Shown here: positions 1 to 9,230 of the stretch, in pieces
Layout of the letters: each line of letters opens with the position of its first letter
Numbering within the stretch: position 1 is the first letter of the stretch
Assembly (NCBI GenBank): GCA_964450385.1
Contig: CAYVEC010000001.1
Span: 1 to 64,000, forward strand
Direction: 5' to 3'
From: JAKLFA01 sp964450385
GTDB taxonomy: Bacteria; Omnitrophota; Gorgyraeia; Zapsychrales; JANLHA01
DNA length: 64,000 bases
Position numbers and translations under genes: made by a program
Notes under the pieces: model-generated
Told to the model about the DNA's origin: nothing
Databases searched by the model: none
What the model saw: the letters and a program-made list of their open reading frames with translations, nothing else

Positions 1-2
1 GT

Positions 3-788
3 CATTTTTATGGAAAAGAATATTTCGACGGTACAACTTTAAATTGTGGCGATGGCGGCGTAAGGACGGAGTTAGGGGCCAGCATTCAACAATTAACCAA
101 AAAAAAGATTTTTAACAGGCGCATTTCTTTAATACGCGAGCAATTTGGGGATATTTGCAGCAAGAGAGTTTTAGAGGTTGGCTGTGCTACTGGAGATTTG
201 CTTTGCAGACTAAAATCACAAGGCGCTGAAGTGAGTGGCATAGAAATTTCTGAGTATGCCGCGTCATTAGCCCGGCAACGAGGCCTGAATGTTTCTGCTG
301 GGGAAGTCGAAGAATATGCTGAAGGAACTGATTCGACCTTTGATTTGGTGCTGGCGTTTGAGGTGATAGAACATGTCAGGAATCCCAAAAAATTTTTTAA
401 GGCGCTTGCGAGGCTTGTTGGTTCCGGAGGAACAATCATTTTGGATACACCTAATTATGGTTGTGCTAACCGTTTCGGTGATGATTGGTTTGGCTTTCGA
501 ACAAGCTTTGAACACCTTTATTTTTTTTCCATGGAATCAATAAAACGATATGCGCATGAAAACAATTTAAAGCTTATCTATTGGGAAACCGGCGTTTATG
601 ATGGCGGGCCGAATCGAGTGAAAGATTTTGGTGACCGTTTTAGAAACAGCGTATCAACATTTTTATTTTTGTTAAGGGAAATGGGAATGGCGCGAATGTT
701 GAGAATCGTGAAAAATAGAGAAGCTCCTTTTCATCCTTATGGTGATGGACACATTATGCAATTAGTTTTACAAAAACGAAGTGTATGA
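3..788 (+). CDS. Class I SAM-dependent methyltransferase, 5' partial
   Basis: The reading frame is open from the first complete codon of the window, so the true start lies upstream. A Rossmann SAM-binding motif (VLEVGCATGDLL) is encoded around 170-205, followed by an acidic strand and the post-motif FDLVLAFEVIEHV near 340-375. This pattern is typical of Methyltransf_11/23 enzymes that act on sugars or lipids in polysaccharide clusters. Its role here, methylating a glycan or a nucleotide sugar, is inferred from the neighbouring flippase and glycosyltransferases. A TTG at 198 could be mistaken for the start, but it lies downstream of motif I. Confidence 0.85.
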   Translation, partial: HFYGKEYFDGTTLNCGDGGVRTELGASIQQLTKKKIFNRRISLIREQFGDICSKRVLEVGCATGDLLCRLKSQGAEVSGIEISEYAASLARQRGLNVSAGEVEEYAEGTDSTFDLVLAFEVIEHVRNPKKFFKALARLVGSGGTIILDTPNYGCANRFGDDWFGFRTSFEHLYFFSMESIKRYAHENNLKLIYWETGVYDGGPNRVKDFGDRFRNSVSTFLFLLREMGMARMLRIVKNREAPFHPYGDGHIMQLVLQKRSV

Positions 789-837
789 AAAGGCCGATGA
801 GTTTTTTGTGATTTTTATAGGATAAGCTGGAGTTGCA

Positions 838-2160
838 ATGTTTCGAATTTTAAAATTTGGATTACTGCAGGTTTCCGCGGCCTATATGGTTGCCACCATT
901 ATTAATGCTGCAGTGCCATTTTTGATGATACCAATTCTTACCCGCTTCCTTTCGAGAACTGATTATGGTGTTATTGCTATGTTCCAGGTTATGGTTGCTC
1001 TTTTGGTTCCTATAATTGGGCTCTCCACGCATGGTGCCGTCTCTGTTAAATATTTTAAATTAGAAAAAGACAAATTTCCGAGTTTTGTCACCGCCTGTGT
1101 CGTTATTATTTTCAGTAGTTTTTTTCTATCTTTTCTTTTGATCCATTTGTTTGGCGGCGTTATTAGCCAGTGGACTGCAATTCCTATATATTGGTTATGG
1201 AGCCCCTGTATTTTTGTTCTTTGCCAAGCCCTTGCAAACCTGATGCTCTCAATATGGCAAGTTCGTGTCAAGCCTGTTTTTTATGGGATTTTTTTGGTCC
1301 TTAGCACGATTGCCAACATCGGTCTTTCCATATGGTTCGTGGTTGGCTTCGGCCAGGGTTGGACTGGACGTGTATTGGGCCAAGTGTGCGCTGGCGTATT
1401 GTTTGGGGCAGTGAGTTTGATAATAATGCAGAAAAGTGGTCTTCTTAAATGCGGCCGCTTAAAAGAGAGTATTTTTGATGCAATTGTCTTTGGACTTCCA
1501 CTGGTTCCTAATTATGTTTTAGCAGCTGTTGGAGTTATGATTGGCCGGATCCTTGTAAATAATTTAATTAACATAGAAGAAGCGGGGCTATATTCTGTTG
1601 GTTATCAAGTTGCTTCTATTTTACTGGTGGCGGAAAATGCATTTAATTTAGCCTTTATACCGTGGCTTTTTGAAAAGTTAAAAAGAAATGAGTACGAACA
1701 AAAAATCAAGATTGTCCGTTTTACTTATGTTTACTTTGCGTTCGCACTTATTTTTGCGTTTATTTTTGGCACTATTTCTCCTATGATTTTTCGTATTTTT
1801 GTTGGCGCTGAATTTTTTGAAGCCAGCCGTTATGTGATTTGGTTTGCCGTTGCTTTTGCTTTCAACGGGATGCATATGATGATCGTGAATTATATTTTTT
1901 TTGTTGAAAAAACAGTGGTGGTTACCTTGATCACAATACCGATACTAGTGTTAAATATCTTTTTTAGTTACTTGTTCATAATACTACGGGGAAGTATTGG
2001 TGCTGCTCAAGCCCATGCGTTAATTTCAATGATCAGTTTCTTTTGCGTGTGGTCGTTTTCGTGTAGAGTTTATTCCATGCCATGGTTTAGTATGGAATTG
2101 TTTCCTATTCAATGGCAGAAATTTGTTAGTTGGGGGGCGGAGAGAAGGAATGAAGTTTAG
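838..2160 (+). CDS. Wzx-type polysaccharide flippase (MOP superfamily)
   Basis: A 440-residue, very hydrophobic protein with about 12 predicted membrane segments. The N-terminus resembles RfbX/Wzx, with a PFLMIPILTRFLSRTDYGVIA stretch in which a conserved Arg and the DYG turn follow TM1. Wzx proteins move undecaprenyl-diphosphate-linked repeat units to the periplasmic face. The ATG at 838 follows a weak purine-rich site. Its 3' end overlaps the next start at 2150, suggesting translational coupling. The low GC matches the rest of the 1-12.7 kb island. Family assignment is from the hydropathy pattern and N-terminal motif. Confidence 0.85.
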   Translation: MFRILKFGLLQVSAAYMVATIINAAVPFLMIPILTRFLSRTDYGVIAMFQVMVALLVPIIGLSTHGAVSVKYFKLEKDKFPSFVTACVVIIFSSFFLSFLLIHLFGGVISQWTAIPIYWLWSPCIFVLCQALANLMLSIWQVRVKPVFYGIFLVLSTIANIGLSIWFVVGFGQGWTGRVLGQVCAGVLFGAVSLIIMQKSGLLKCGRLKESIFDAIVFGLPLVPNYVLAAVGVMIGRILVNNLINIEEAGLYSVGYQVASILLVAENAFNLAFIPWLFEKLKRNEYEQKIKIVRFTYVYFAFALIFAFIFGTISPMIFRIFVGAEFFEASRYVIWFAVAFAFNGMHMMIVNYIFFVEKTVVVTLITIPILVLNIFFSYLFIILRGSIGAAQAHALISMISFFCVWSFSCRVYSMPWFSMELFPIQWQKFVSWGAERRNEV

Positions 2161-3436
2161 AAAACTATTAACTGAGATAACAGGCTGCGCAGATAGCAGA
2201 GTGATCAAAGCATATATTTGTTGTGCTAGAACCAAAATTTTTAATCCGAAAGGGTCTAAATTCCCAATATTGAAGGAACGATTCTTATTTTTAGCAGTTA
2301 GTATGATATTACCATTTTTCATAAGGCCTTTTTTAAAGAGAAGCAAAACGAATGATTATATGTTGATTGAAGGTAGTGGTAATAACGAAAGTATAAAAAT
2401 TTTTAGGTTTTTTGTAATTCAAAACAGTGGAATCGATGCTAATAGTTACCACTGGAAAGAGGGTGTTTTTCTTCATTCCTTCGATGATTTAAAGCTTTTT
2501 ATGGCAACCTGGCTATCTCTGATATCTCTTGGGCTGAGACTTTTTTTCATAAAAGCAAATCTCCCTATAAAACCACTTCTAAAGTTTCATATATATCTAC
2601 TTCAGGTGCGCATTTTTCGTCCTAAAAAGGTTTTTATTGTTGATTATACTCAGGAAGAACATTATTTGCTTACAGTTATTTTGCCGAAGTTGACGAGGGT
2701 GGTTTATATACCTTCTAATAGCCGGTTGCTTGAATATATGCGTTATGGGTATTTTAAAGATGTATGTATCATTTTGACTTCTCCACCACAATTAGATGAA
2801 CTTAAATACTATATAGATCGTGGTGGGGTTAAGCTTGCGAATAGTAAAGTAGAAAATTGGAGCTATCTTTTTTCGGCGCGATCCAGCAAGTTTTCTAAAG
2901 ATGTTGTTTATGACTTGGGTTTCTTTAGTTCGGGAGAGTGGGCCCGCAGCAAAGGTTGGTTTCGAACCTATGACATTCACAAGATTAGAGAAAACCTTAA
3001 AGAGGGAAACGAATATTGGAAACTCGCTAAAGATGTTCTCGGATTTTTGATTAATTATGCGAAGCGCCACAATCTTAGGTTAAATATTTTTCTTCATCCT
3101 TTTGAAAAAGATTTGATCAGGAAATTCGGGTTCTATCCGCCTTTTGTGGATTATGTTGATGATAAAAATATTTTTATTTGTCATGACGATAGGACTTCTT
3201 CTAGTAATTTTTTTGAGGCAAAGGTTGGGGTGATTACGACCTCTTCGATCCTTTACGATCGATTGAAATTCGATTTGGAAACATATTTCTATTCGCCGAA
3301 ACAGGAAGGACTATCAGGCATAAAACCGCCTTATTATTACAAAAAGTTATTACCTTCTTTTTCAAATTTTGCTTTTGAAAATCTGAAAGAATTAGATGAG
3401 AAGTTGAATAGAAGTTTTAGCATTAATACTGATTGA
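2150..3436 (+). CDS. Unknown protein of polysaccharide cluster, possibly glycosyltransferase-like
   Basis: A 428-residue soluble protein that I do not recognise. The start is placed at ATG 2150, with an AGAGAAGGA ribosome site directly upstream, overlapping the flippase stop; an upstream non-ATG start at 2123 is less likely. The N-terminal half is hydrophobic-patchy and basic. The C-terminal half alternates strands and helices, with NIFLHPFEKDLIR near 318-330 and GVITTSSILYDRL near 365-380. That pattern resembles the C-terminal lobe of GT-B enzymes such as polysialyl/CDP-glycerol transferases (His-Pro and Thr-Ser-Ser loops). A glycosyltransferase role is only a guess. Confidence 0.6.
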   Translation: MKFRKLLTEITGCADSRVIKAYICCARTKIFNPKGSKFPILKERFLFLAVSMILPFFIRPFLKRSKTNDYMLIEGSGNNESIKIFRFFVIQNSGIDANSYHWKEGVFLHSFDDLKLFMATWLSLISLGLRLFFIKANLPIKPLLKFHIYLLQVRIFRPKKVFIVDYTQEEHYLLTVILPKLTRVVYIPSNSRLLEYMRYGYFKDVCIILTSPPQLDELKYYIDRGGVKLANSKVENWSYLFSARSSKFSKDVVYDLGFFSSGEWARSKGWFRTYDIHKIRENLKEGNEYWKLAKDVLGFLINYAKRHNLRLNIFLHPFEKDLIRKFGFYPPFVDYVDDKNIFICHDDRTSSSNFFEAKVGVITTSSILYDRLKFDLETYFYSPKQEGLSGIKPPYYYKKLLPSFSNFAFENLKELDEKLNRSFSINTD

Positions 3437-3474
3437 CTAAAAAGCGACTAGATTTCATAGGAGAGATGTGACAG

Positions 3475-3837
3475 ATGAAGAAATTGTATCTGTTGGCTAG
3501 AAATTTTGCTGCGAATAGAGGTGGGGGGCTGGTTCGTGAAAATCAAATGGCCATTTTTCGCGAGAATGGTATTGAGGTTATCGCTATTACGCCTAATTTT
3601 GTTTCATCTGAGCTTATTGTTCAAGATGGGTCGGTCCGTATTCCATTTAAAGGGAATCATTATTTGCAGCGAGCCAAGGAATATTTAGGGGTTATAGAAG
3701 ATTACTTAGACCCTTGGGTTGAAGAGGCGTATAAATACCTCATTTTAAAATTAGATTCTAAGGATGTTGTTTTTGCATCTGCCAGTGGGGAGCTGGCATG
3801 CTTAAAATTAGCAAGCCTGAACAAAAGATTAAGATAA
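3475..3837 (+). pseudogene. Glycosyltransferase family 4, N-terminal fragment (frame broken)
   Basis: The 120 codons encode the N-terminal Rossmann lobe of a GT-B enzyme: a MKKLYLLARNF strand, a GGGLVREN loop and a GELACLKLASL helix. ATG 3475 has a GGAGA site. The frame stops with TAA at 3837, and the matching C-terminal part continues in another frame to 4736 across an assembly gap (3932-3941). Family members normally run straight from the GELACLKL helix to the LHDPLSF strand. The intervening ~105 bases therefore look like a misjoined contig end, or a true frameshift. The two pieces are most likely one gene. Confidence 0.7.
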
Positions 3838-4736
3838 ATGATGCAGTCAAGTGGCTGGATATAAACATTGATATCTTTTTAGAAGCTGTAAAAAATAGCA
3901 AGGTTCCTAAGACAATAGAAGGCAGGCTTGANNNNNNNNNNAAGCAAGCGATAGGAGCTTGTTATGTTGCCAATCTTCATGATCCTTTGAGTTTTAGTAA
4001 GGTAAACGGAAAAAATTTTGGATCTAAACCGCACGCAAGCAGAGAGTATAGTGAGCGGAAATATTTGTCCAATGCAGATTTAATTGTCACTTGTTCAGGT
4101 GCCTATTGCAAGTCATTAAAAAATAAGTATAAACATTTATCCGAGAGGATTATTAATAGTTATTTTGGTTTTGTTCACGAAGAAGAGTTTCTGCCCGAAA
4201 AATCTCATAAGAACCTTAGAATTGCCTATGGGGGGACTTTTTCGTCAGTTCAAAGCCCAGAGATATTGGTGATGGCAGCAGACAATTTGGAGGGGGTTGA
4301 AATTTATTATATTGGCAATCATGCTGAATATAAACCGCTGAAGATTTTCAGGGGGCGTTGTATCTTTGTAGAAACCATGGAGCATGGCGATTTTAAACGA
4401 TACTTGATGAGTAATATCGATATTGGGTTCGTATCATTAAGTAAAGATTATCTTGGAGCGTGTGTTCCTTCTAAAATATTCGAATACATTAATCTGGGAT
4501 TGCCTATTTTAGGCGCCTTGCCGAATGGGGATGCAAAGGACATCATTAATGACGGCCCGTATGGAATTGCAAATTATTACAAAGACCACAAGAGAATTGG
4601 TGAAGCGATTGAGCGCTTTAAAGATCAAAAGTTTTATAACGAAATTCGTCGAAAAGTAATTTTAGATAGGAATAGATGGGCGATGAAAAATCAAATGCAA
4701 GAACTGATCGCACGGCTTAAACAAATGGGTCTATAG
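3798..4736 (+). pseudogene. Glycosyltransferase family 4, C-terminal fragment (frame broken)
   Basis: This is the rest of the gene begun at 3475. The reliable part begins after the Ns, at about 3942, with ACYVANLHDPLSFSKVNG, then a HASREYSERKYLSNADLIVT segment. It goes on to the C-terminal donor-binding lobe with LRIAYGGTFSS and VPSKIFEYINLGLPILGALP (acceptor/donor Glu loop). The 40-odd residues encoded before the Ns (3798-3931) do not resemble the family and may not be translated. Function as a retaining hexosyltransferase in glycan assembly is inferred from fold and context. Confidence 0.7.
3932..3941. other. Assembly gap of ten Ns
   Basis: Ten consecutive N bases mark a scaffold join of unknown true length inside a glycosyltransferase gene. 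The frame change around it should not be read as biology without spanning reads. Confidence 0.99.
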
Positions 4737-4782
4737 ATTTTTTATAAAGCTGTTTATTTTTAGGAAACCTAAAGAGGGGAAG

Positions 4783-6021
4783 ATGGTGAAGCATCGCTCC
4801 AGTCAGAAACAACTTGATTTGCTGATAATTTATTACTGGGCTCTTCAGGTTTTTTCGTTCATATGGGTCGGAATGACTCTGGAGGATTTTCGTTTTTCAT
4901 TTTTCTATTTTGCAACAGTGCTGCCGATTCTCTTTTTTTTAGGAGTTAATTTTCCACGGAAAATTTTTTCCCTTAAGATCCAACAGATAACTGCACCATT
5001 ATATATATATATGGCGCTTGTCACTTTAATATCCTTGGTGCGATCTGATTATAGTACCGCTTATAATGTTATTATTTTGTCCCTCTTCCTTATTATTGTT
5101 ATAGAAAACGAATTAACAATAAATCTGAAGTTGATTAATATGTTGTTTGTTTGGACGATCATCTTTTGTGTTTATAGTTATCATGCCAATATTAATCCTT
5201 ATGGATACTTACCATTACAAGGAAGGCATGTCTATTATTTATATCGAGTTTCGTTATTTCCGAAAGCAGTTGTGGGCAGTTCATTTTTTGCCTTTTTTGT
5301 TTTCTTAATTAATTATTTTTTTAATCAAGGACGGTCGCGGCGTTTATTTATAATTCTCAGTTTATACTTTGCTATCTTAGGCGCAAGCCGAACCGTTTTA
5401 GTTTGTTTATTTTTAACATGTTGTTTTTTGTTTTTTTGCAAAATTTTTATTTTTCGAAACAGGACGCTATATTATGTCTTTTTTTTATTGGCCTTTGTTT
5501 CCGTCGTCGCTGTTCCTTACGGCAGGTCGTTTTTTTTGCATTTTAATAATTTACAAAATGATTATCTTAATTATGTTGTTTATCATGATGATTCTGGCGT
5601 TGAATCAAAAGAAGATTTGGACAAGGTTAATTCTCGTCCCCTTATTTGGAAAGAGCATTATAAAATTTTTAAAACATCGCCTTTTATTGGAAAAGGGACT
5701 TATTCTTTGAATAGTGAATTTAATTTTTCTGGTTCCGAATCCTTTCTTACTGGATGGCTGGCCAGAGTTGGCCTGTTAATAATCCCGCTTGTATTGTTTT
5801 TTCTTGGATTGATCAAAAAAGCAATGATTACTCAAAATCAATTTTTGTATAGTCTTTTACTTTGTATTTTTGTCATCATGTTAAACTATGGTTCTTTTAT
5901 GGTTCCTTATAATTTTTTGTTTATTTTAATGTTTGGTTTGATTAATATGAATCCTACGGACTTTAAATGTTATGCATGGCCTTTTTGTTTGAAGAAATTT
6001 AAACTAGAGGGAAGAGGATGA
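4783..6021 (+). CDS. Wzy-type O-antigen polymerase/ligase-like membrane protein
   Basis: A 412-residue protein with about 10-12 hydrophobic helices and a large extracytoplasmic loop. The loop is roughly residues 240-310 and contains SRPLIWKEHYKIFKTSPFIGKGTYS. The RPxxW...GxG loop followed by hydrophobic helices is the usual Wzy_C signature. Together with the flippase at 838 this gives a Wzx/Wzy-dependent pathway. ATG 4783 has an AAGAGGGGA site. The end overlaps the next gene by four bases. A separate, GC-rich ligase-like protein at 14775 suggests this one is the polymerase and the other the ligase; that division is inference. Confidence 0.75.
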   Translation: MVKHRSSQKQLDLLIIYYWALQVFSFIWVGMTLEDFRFSFFYFATVLPILFFLGVNFPRKIFSLKIQQITAPLYIYMALVTLISLVRSDYSTAYNVIILSLFLIIVIENELTINLKLINMLFVWTIIFCVYSYHANINPYGYLPLQGRHVYYLYRVSLFPKAVVGSSFFAFFVFLINYFFNQGRSRRLFIILSLYFAILGASRTVLVCLFLTCCFLFFCKIFIFRNRTLYYVFFLLAFVSVVAVPYGRSFFLHFNNLQNDYLNYVVYHDDSGVESKEDLDKVNSRPLIWKEHYKIFKTSPFIGKGTYSLNSEFNFSGSESFLTGWLARVGLLIIPLVLFFLGLIKKAMITQNQFLYSLLLCIFVIMLNYGSFMVPYNFLFILMFGLINMNPTDFKCYAWPFCLKKFKLEGRG

Positions 6022-7223
6022 AAAAAAGACTGCTTTGTGTTGTTCCAAGTTATTGGCCTGCTTTTAAGTATGGAGGTCCGATATACTCGGTCCATAGTTT
6101 AAACCGGGCATTGGTAAAAAAAGGTTTTGATGTAACAGTGTATACTACGAATGCTGGTTTGAAAGGTTCAGTAGCTGTTAATAAAGAGATCGAGGCGGAT
6201 GGAATAAAGGTTACATATTTTTCTTTTTTAGAAATTTTTAAGTTTGCAAACGCGAATGGCTGGCAGTTTTCATGGTCATTGACAAAGGCCTTGAGGAAAA
6301 ATTTAAAATTTTTTGATGTGGTAAGTATTGTATCTATATGGAGTTATCCATCAGCCGTAACAGCATATTATTGCAGGAAAATTAAAAAGCCATATATGAT
6401 TTCCCCAAGGGGCACTCTTTATTCTTATACTATGGGGAAGAAAATATGGAAAAAGCTGCCTTATTACAACTTTATCGCGAAAAGAGATTTGATGAAAGCA
6501 GCAAAAATTCATTATACAACTAAAGATGAAGAGGAAAATTCCCATTTTTCTTTGAGCTTCAGAAATCAAGCTGTTGTTGTTCCCAATGGGTTAGACCTTG
6601 TTGAGTTTAGTGAAGTTCCATTGAAAGAATGGTTTAAGAAACGATATCCTGTTTTAAAAGATAAAAAAATAGTACTTTTTTTAGGCAGGATTCATAAGAA
6701 AAAAGGTCTGGATATTTTAGTTAGGGCATTTAATTTAATTGTTAAAGAAAAAACTGATGTTCATCTGGTGATTGCAGGTAATGATGAGGAAAGATATTTT
6801 GAAAATGTTAAAAGGTGGATCAAGGAATATGATATTGAGGATAAGGTTTCCTATATTGGGATGTTAAGGGGAAAAGAAAAGCTGGAGGCTTTCGCAGGAA
6901 GCGATGTTTTTGTTATGCCTTCCTATTCTGAAAATTTTGGGATAGCTGCGGTAGAGGCAATGGCTTGCTGTCTTCCAGTTGTTATTTCAAATAAAGTTGG
7001 CATATATAAAGAAGTTGAGATGAGAAATGCGGGAATTGTAGTGAATACAGATGAGAAAAGTTTATATAGTGGGATAAAGTTACTTTTGGAGGATCCAAAA
7101 ATAAAGGAAGAGGTGGCTTTTAACGGGAGGAAGCTAGTTGAAGAGTATTATGATATAAATAAAGTTGCGGATAACATGGCAAAGACATTTGAAGAGATAG
7201 TTCTAAAAGGAGAACTTTTATAA
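6018..7223 (+). CDS. Glycosyltransferase family 4 (GT-B)
   Basis: 401 residues with complete GT4 architecture. The N-terminal acceptor lobe has KYGGPIYSVHSLNRAL (Gly-rich acceptor loop, residues ~16-32). The C-terminal lobe has VLFLGRIHKKKGLDILVRAF (~225-245) and the E-x7-E type element SYSENFGIAAVEAMACCLPVV (~300-320). It probably transfers a sugar from a nucleotide donor to the lipid-linked repeat unit in the cytoplasm. It overlaps the polymerase stop (ATGA) and abuts the following methyltransferase (TAATG), so the three are very likely co-translated. Confidence 0.88.
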   Translation: MKKRLLCVVPSYWPAFKYGGPIYSVHSLNRALVKKGFDVTVYTTNAGLKGSVAVNKEIEADGIKVTYFSFLEIFKFANANGWQFSWSLTKALRKNLKFFDVVSIVSIWSYPSAVTAYYCRKIKKPYMISPRGTLYSYTMGKKIWKKLPYYNFIAKRDLMKAAKIHYTTKDEEENSHFSLSFRNQAVVVPNGLDLVEFSEVPLKEWFKKRYPVLKDKKIVLFLGRIHKKKGLDILVRAFNLIVKEKTDVHLVIAGNDEERYFENVKRWIKEYDIEDKVSYIGMLRGKEKLEAFAGSDVFVMPSYSENFGIAAVEAMACCLPVVISNKVGIYKEVEMRNAGIVVNTDEKSLYSGIKLLLEDPKIKEEVAFNGRKLVEEYYDINKVADNMAKTFEEIVLKGELL

Positions 7224-8143
7224 TGGTTTGGATATGTCCCATTTGTGGCGGAATAGACACAAAACCGTTTATGAGAAATTTAGAATTGTCCCTTCGGCAA
7301 TGCATGAATTGTTCCCTTGTTTTTTTGGAGCCAAATTCTGGTTCGGATAATAATTTTGAGGAAATAGAACAAGAGTTTTTTAGTGAGGGTTATGTTCGTA
7401 GGCGTGATTTATTTTCAGAACTATTTTTTATCCATAAAGCCAAACAGCGATTAAAAACGATACAAAGCTTTAAGTTTTCTGGCCGTTTATTAGATATTGG
7501 ATGCGGTACCGGAGAATTAATTTATGTTTCTAAACAGCTGGGTTATCAAGCCGAGGGATTGGAATATTCCAATTTTTTAGCGCAGTATGTGCGCAAGAAA
7601 TACGCTGCTACCGTTTATTGCGGGGATGCCAAGAGTATGGTTCTTACTGAAAAATATGATATTGTAACTATGTGTCATGTATTAGAGCATGCCCTTGATC
7701 CGGTGGAAACGCTAAAAAGTATTTCAAATTTTCTTAACCTCGAAGGATTGTTGTATATAGCTGTTCCCAATCTCGATTGTTGGGAAGCTAAATTCAGCGG
7801 GTGGGGATCGTATGAACCATATCATCGGTGGTACTTTAATCCAAATAATCTTAAATTATTGCTAGAACATGCCGGGTATAAAGTTGTAGATATCCAGACA
7901 CGGGAACCATATTCTGCATGGCTTAATACCTTTATTCGCAGCATATTATCAAAACAGCATACTGCCGCGCGTACCGCTGTACATCATGACCGTGACGGGT
8001 ATTTACGTTATCCGTTCATGATTGGCATGGGAGCCCTTAATATTGCTCGTTTTATATCAGGGCTCTTTTCAACTCCTTTCAGAAAAATTCAGGAAGTTAA
8101 TCATAAAGGTGAAGAACTAATATTAATAGCTAGTAGATCATAG
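7223..8143 (+). CDS. SAM methyltransferase with N-terminal zinc-ribbon
   Basis: 306 residues. The N-terminus carries a CPICGG...CMNC four-Cys zinc-binding element (residues 4-32). It is followed by the SAM motif LLDIGCGTGELI (~88-99), an acidic strand end and a post-I CHVLEHALDP stretch. This two-part design matches sugar C-methyltransferase-like and related enzymes of polysaccharide and secondary-metabolite clusters. It starts on the A of the preceding TAA stop. It may methylate an NDP-sugar; which one cannot be told. Confidence 0.82.
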   Translation: MVWICPICGGIDTKPFMRNLELSLRQCMNCSLVFLEPNSGSDNNFEEIEQEFFSEGYVRRRDLFSELFFIHKAKQRLKTIQSFKFSGRLLDIGCGTGELIYVSKQLGYQAEGLEYSNFLAQYVRKKYAATVYCGDAKSMVLTEKYDIVTMCHVLEHALDPVETLKSISNFLNLEGLLYIAVPNLDCWEAKFSGWGSYEPYHRWYFNPNNLKLLLEHAGYKVVDIQTREPYSAWLNTFIRSILSKQHTAARTAVHHDRDGYLRYPFMIGMGALNIARFISGLFSTPFRKIQEVNHKGEELILIASRS

Positions 8144-8186
8144 GCAAAGAGGATATAGTATTAATTTTCAAAAAAGGAAATTTTAA

Positions 8187-9209
8187 ATGAAGTGGTTAAT
8201 AACAGGTGGGGCGGGGTTTATTGGATGTAATTCAGCAAAAAGATTAATAGAAATTGGTCATCAGGTAGTTGTTTTTGATAATCTTTCAAGGAGAGGAACT
8301 GACATAAATCTTAAATGGTTAAGAGAGCAGGGAAATTTTGATTTTGTGCAAGGAGATGTAAAAAATTTTGAGCATCTTAAAAGCGTGTTCGTTAAGCATA
8401 AGGACATCGATGTTGTTTTACATCTTGCTGCTCAGGTTGCCGTTACAACATCTGTAGTGAACCCCAGGGATGATTTTGAGATAAACGCTTTAGGGACTTT
8501 TAATATTTGCGAAGCAGTTCGGCAATTTCGTTTAGATGCAATCCTTCTCTACGCCTCTACCAATAAGGTGTATGGAGCAATGCAGGGCGTTGAGATTATA
8601 GAAAAAAATGGAAGGTACGAGTATGCATCTTTATCGATGGGGATATCTGAGCAGCATCGTCTGGATTTCCACTCTCCTTACGGCTGTTCAAAAGGTTCAG
8701 CAGATCAGTATGTGCTGGATTATTCTCGAATATATGGATTAAAAACGGTAAGTTTCAGGCAATCTTGCATATATGGGTATCACCAGTTTGGTATTGAAGA
8801 TCAGGGATGGGTGGCATGGTTTATTATTTGTGCAGTATTGGGAAACGATATCTCAATTTATGGAGATGGCAAACAGATAAGGGACATTTTATTTGTTGAT
8901 GATTTAATTGATTGTTATTTAGAAGCAGTAAACAATATAAGTGTTGTTAGTGGAAATGCTTATAACATTGGAGGAGGTCCTCAAAGCACAATGTCATTAC
9001 TTGAGTTAGTGTCATTATTGCAAAAATTAATAGGAAAAAAAATTAATTATAAGGTTTTTGACTGGAGGCCAGGGGATCAGAAGGTTTTTGTATCTAATAA
9101 TCAAAAAGCCAAGCGAGATTTTGGGTGGGTTCCAAAAGTAGCAAAAGAAGATGGAGTAAAGCTTTTATATGAATGGGTAAAAAAGAACGCATCGATTTTT
9201 GAGAGATAG
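8187..9209 (+). CDS. NAD-dependent nucleotide-sugar epimerase, CDP-paratose 2-epimerase-like
   Basis: 340 residues of the extended short-chain dehydrogenase family. It has TGGAGFIG (NAD binding, residues 7-14), DNLSRRG after beta2, a YASTNKVYG segment, and the catalytic YGCSK (Tyr-x3-Lys, ~167-171). The NLSRRGTDINLKWL and SCIYGYHQFGIEDQGWVAWF features point to the CDP-tyvelose/paratose epimerase subgroup rather than GalE. The substrate is not proven. It would supply a precursor sugar for the cluster. SD AAAAGGAAA lies before ATG 8187. Confidence 0.82.
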   Translation: MKWLITGGAGFIGCNSAKRLIEIGHQVVVFDNLSRRGTDINLKWLREQGNFDFVQGDVKNFEHLKSVFVKHKDIDVVLHLAAQVAVTTSVVNPRDDFEINALGTFNICEAVRQFRLDAILLYASTNKVYGAMQGVEIIEKNGRYEYASLSMGISEQHRLDFHSPYGCSKGSADQYVLDYSRIYGLKTVSFRQSCIYGYHQFGIEDQGWVAWFIICAVLGNDISIYGDGKQIRDILFVDDLIDCYLEAVNNISVVSGNAYNIGGGPQSTMSLLELVSLLQKLIGKKINYKVFDWRPGDQKVFVSNNQKAKRDFGWVPKVAKEDGVKLLYEWVKKNASIFER

Positions 9210-9230
9210 ACACTTCAAAAAGGGAAAGAT

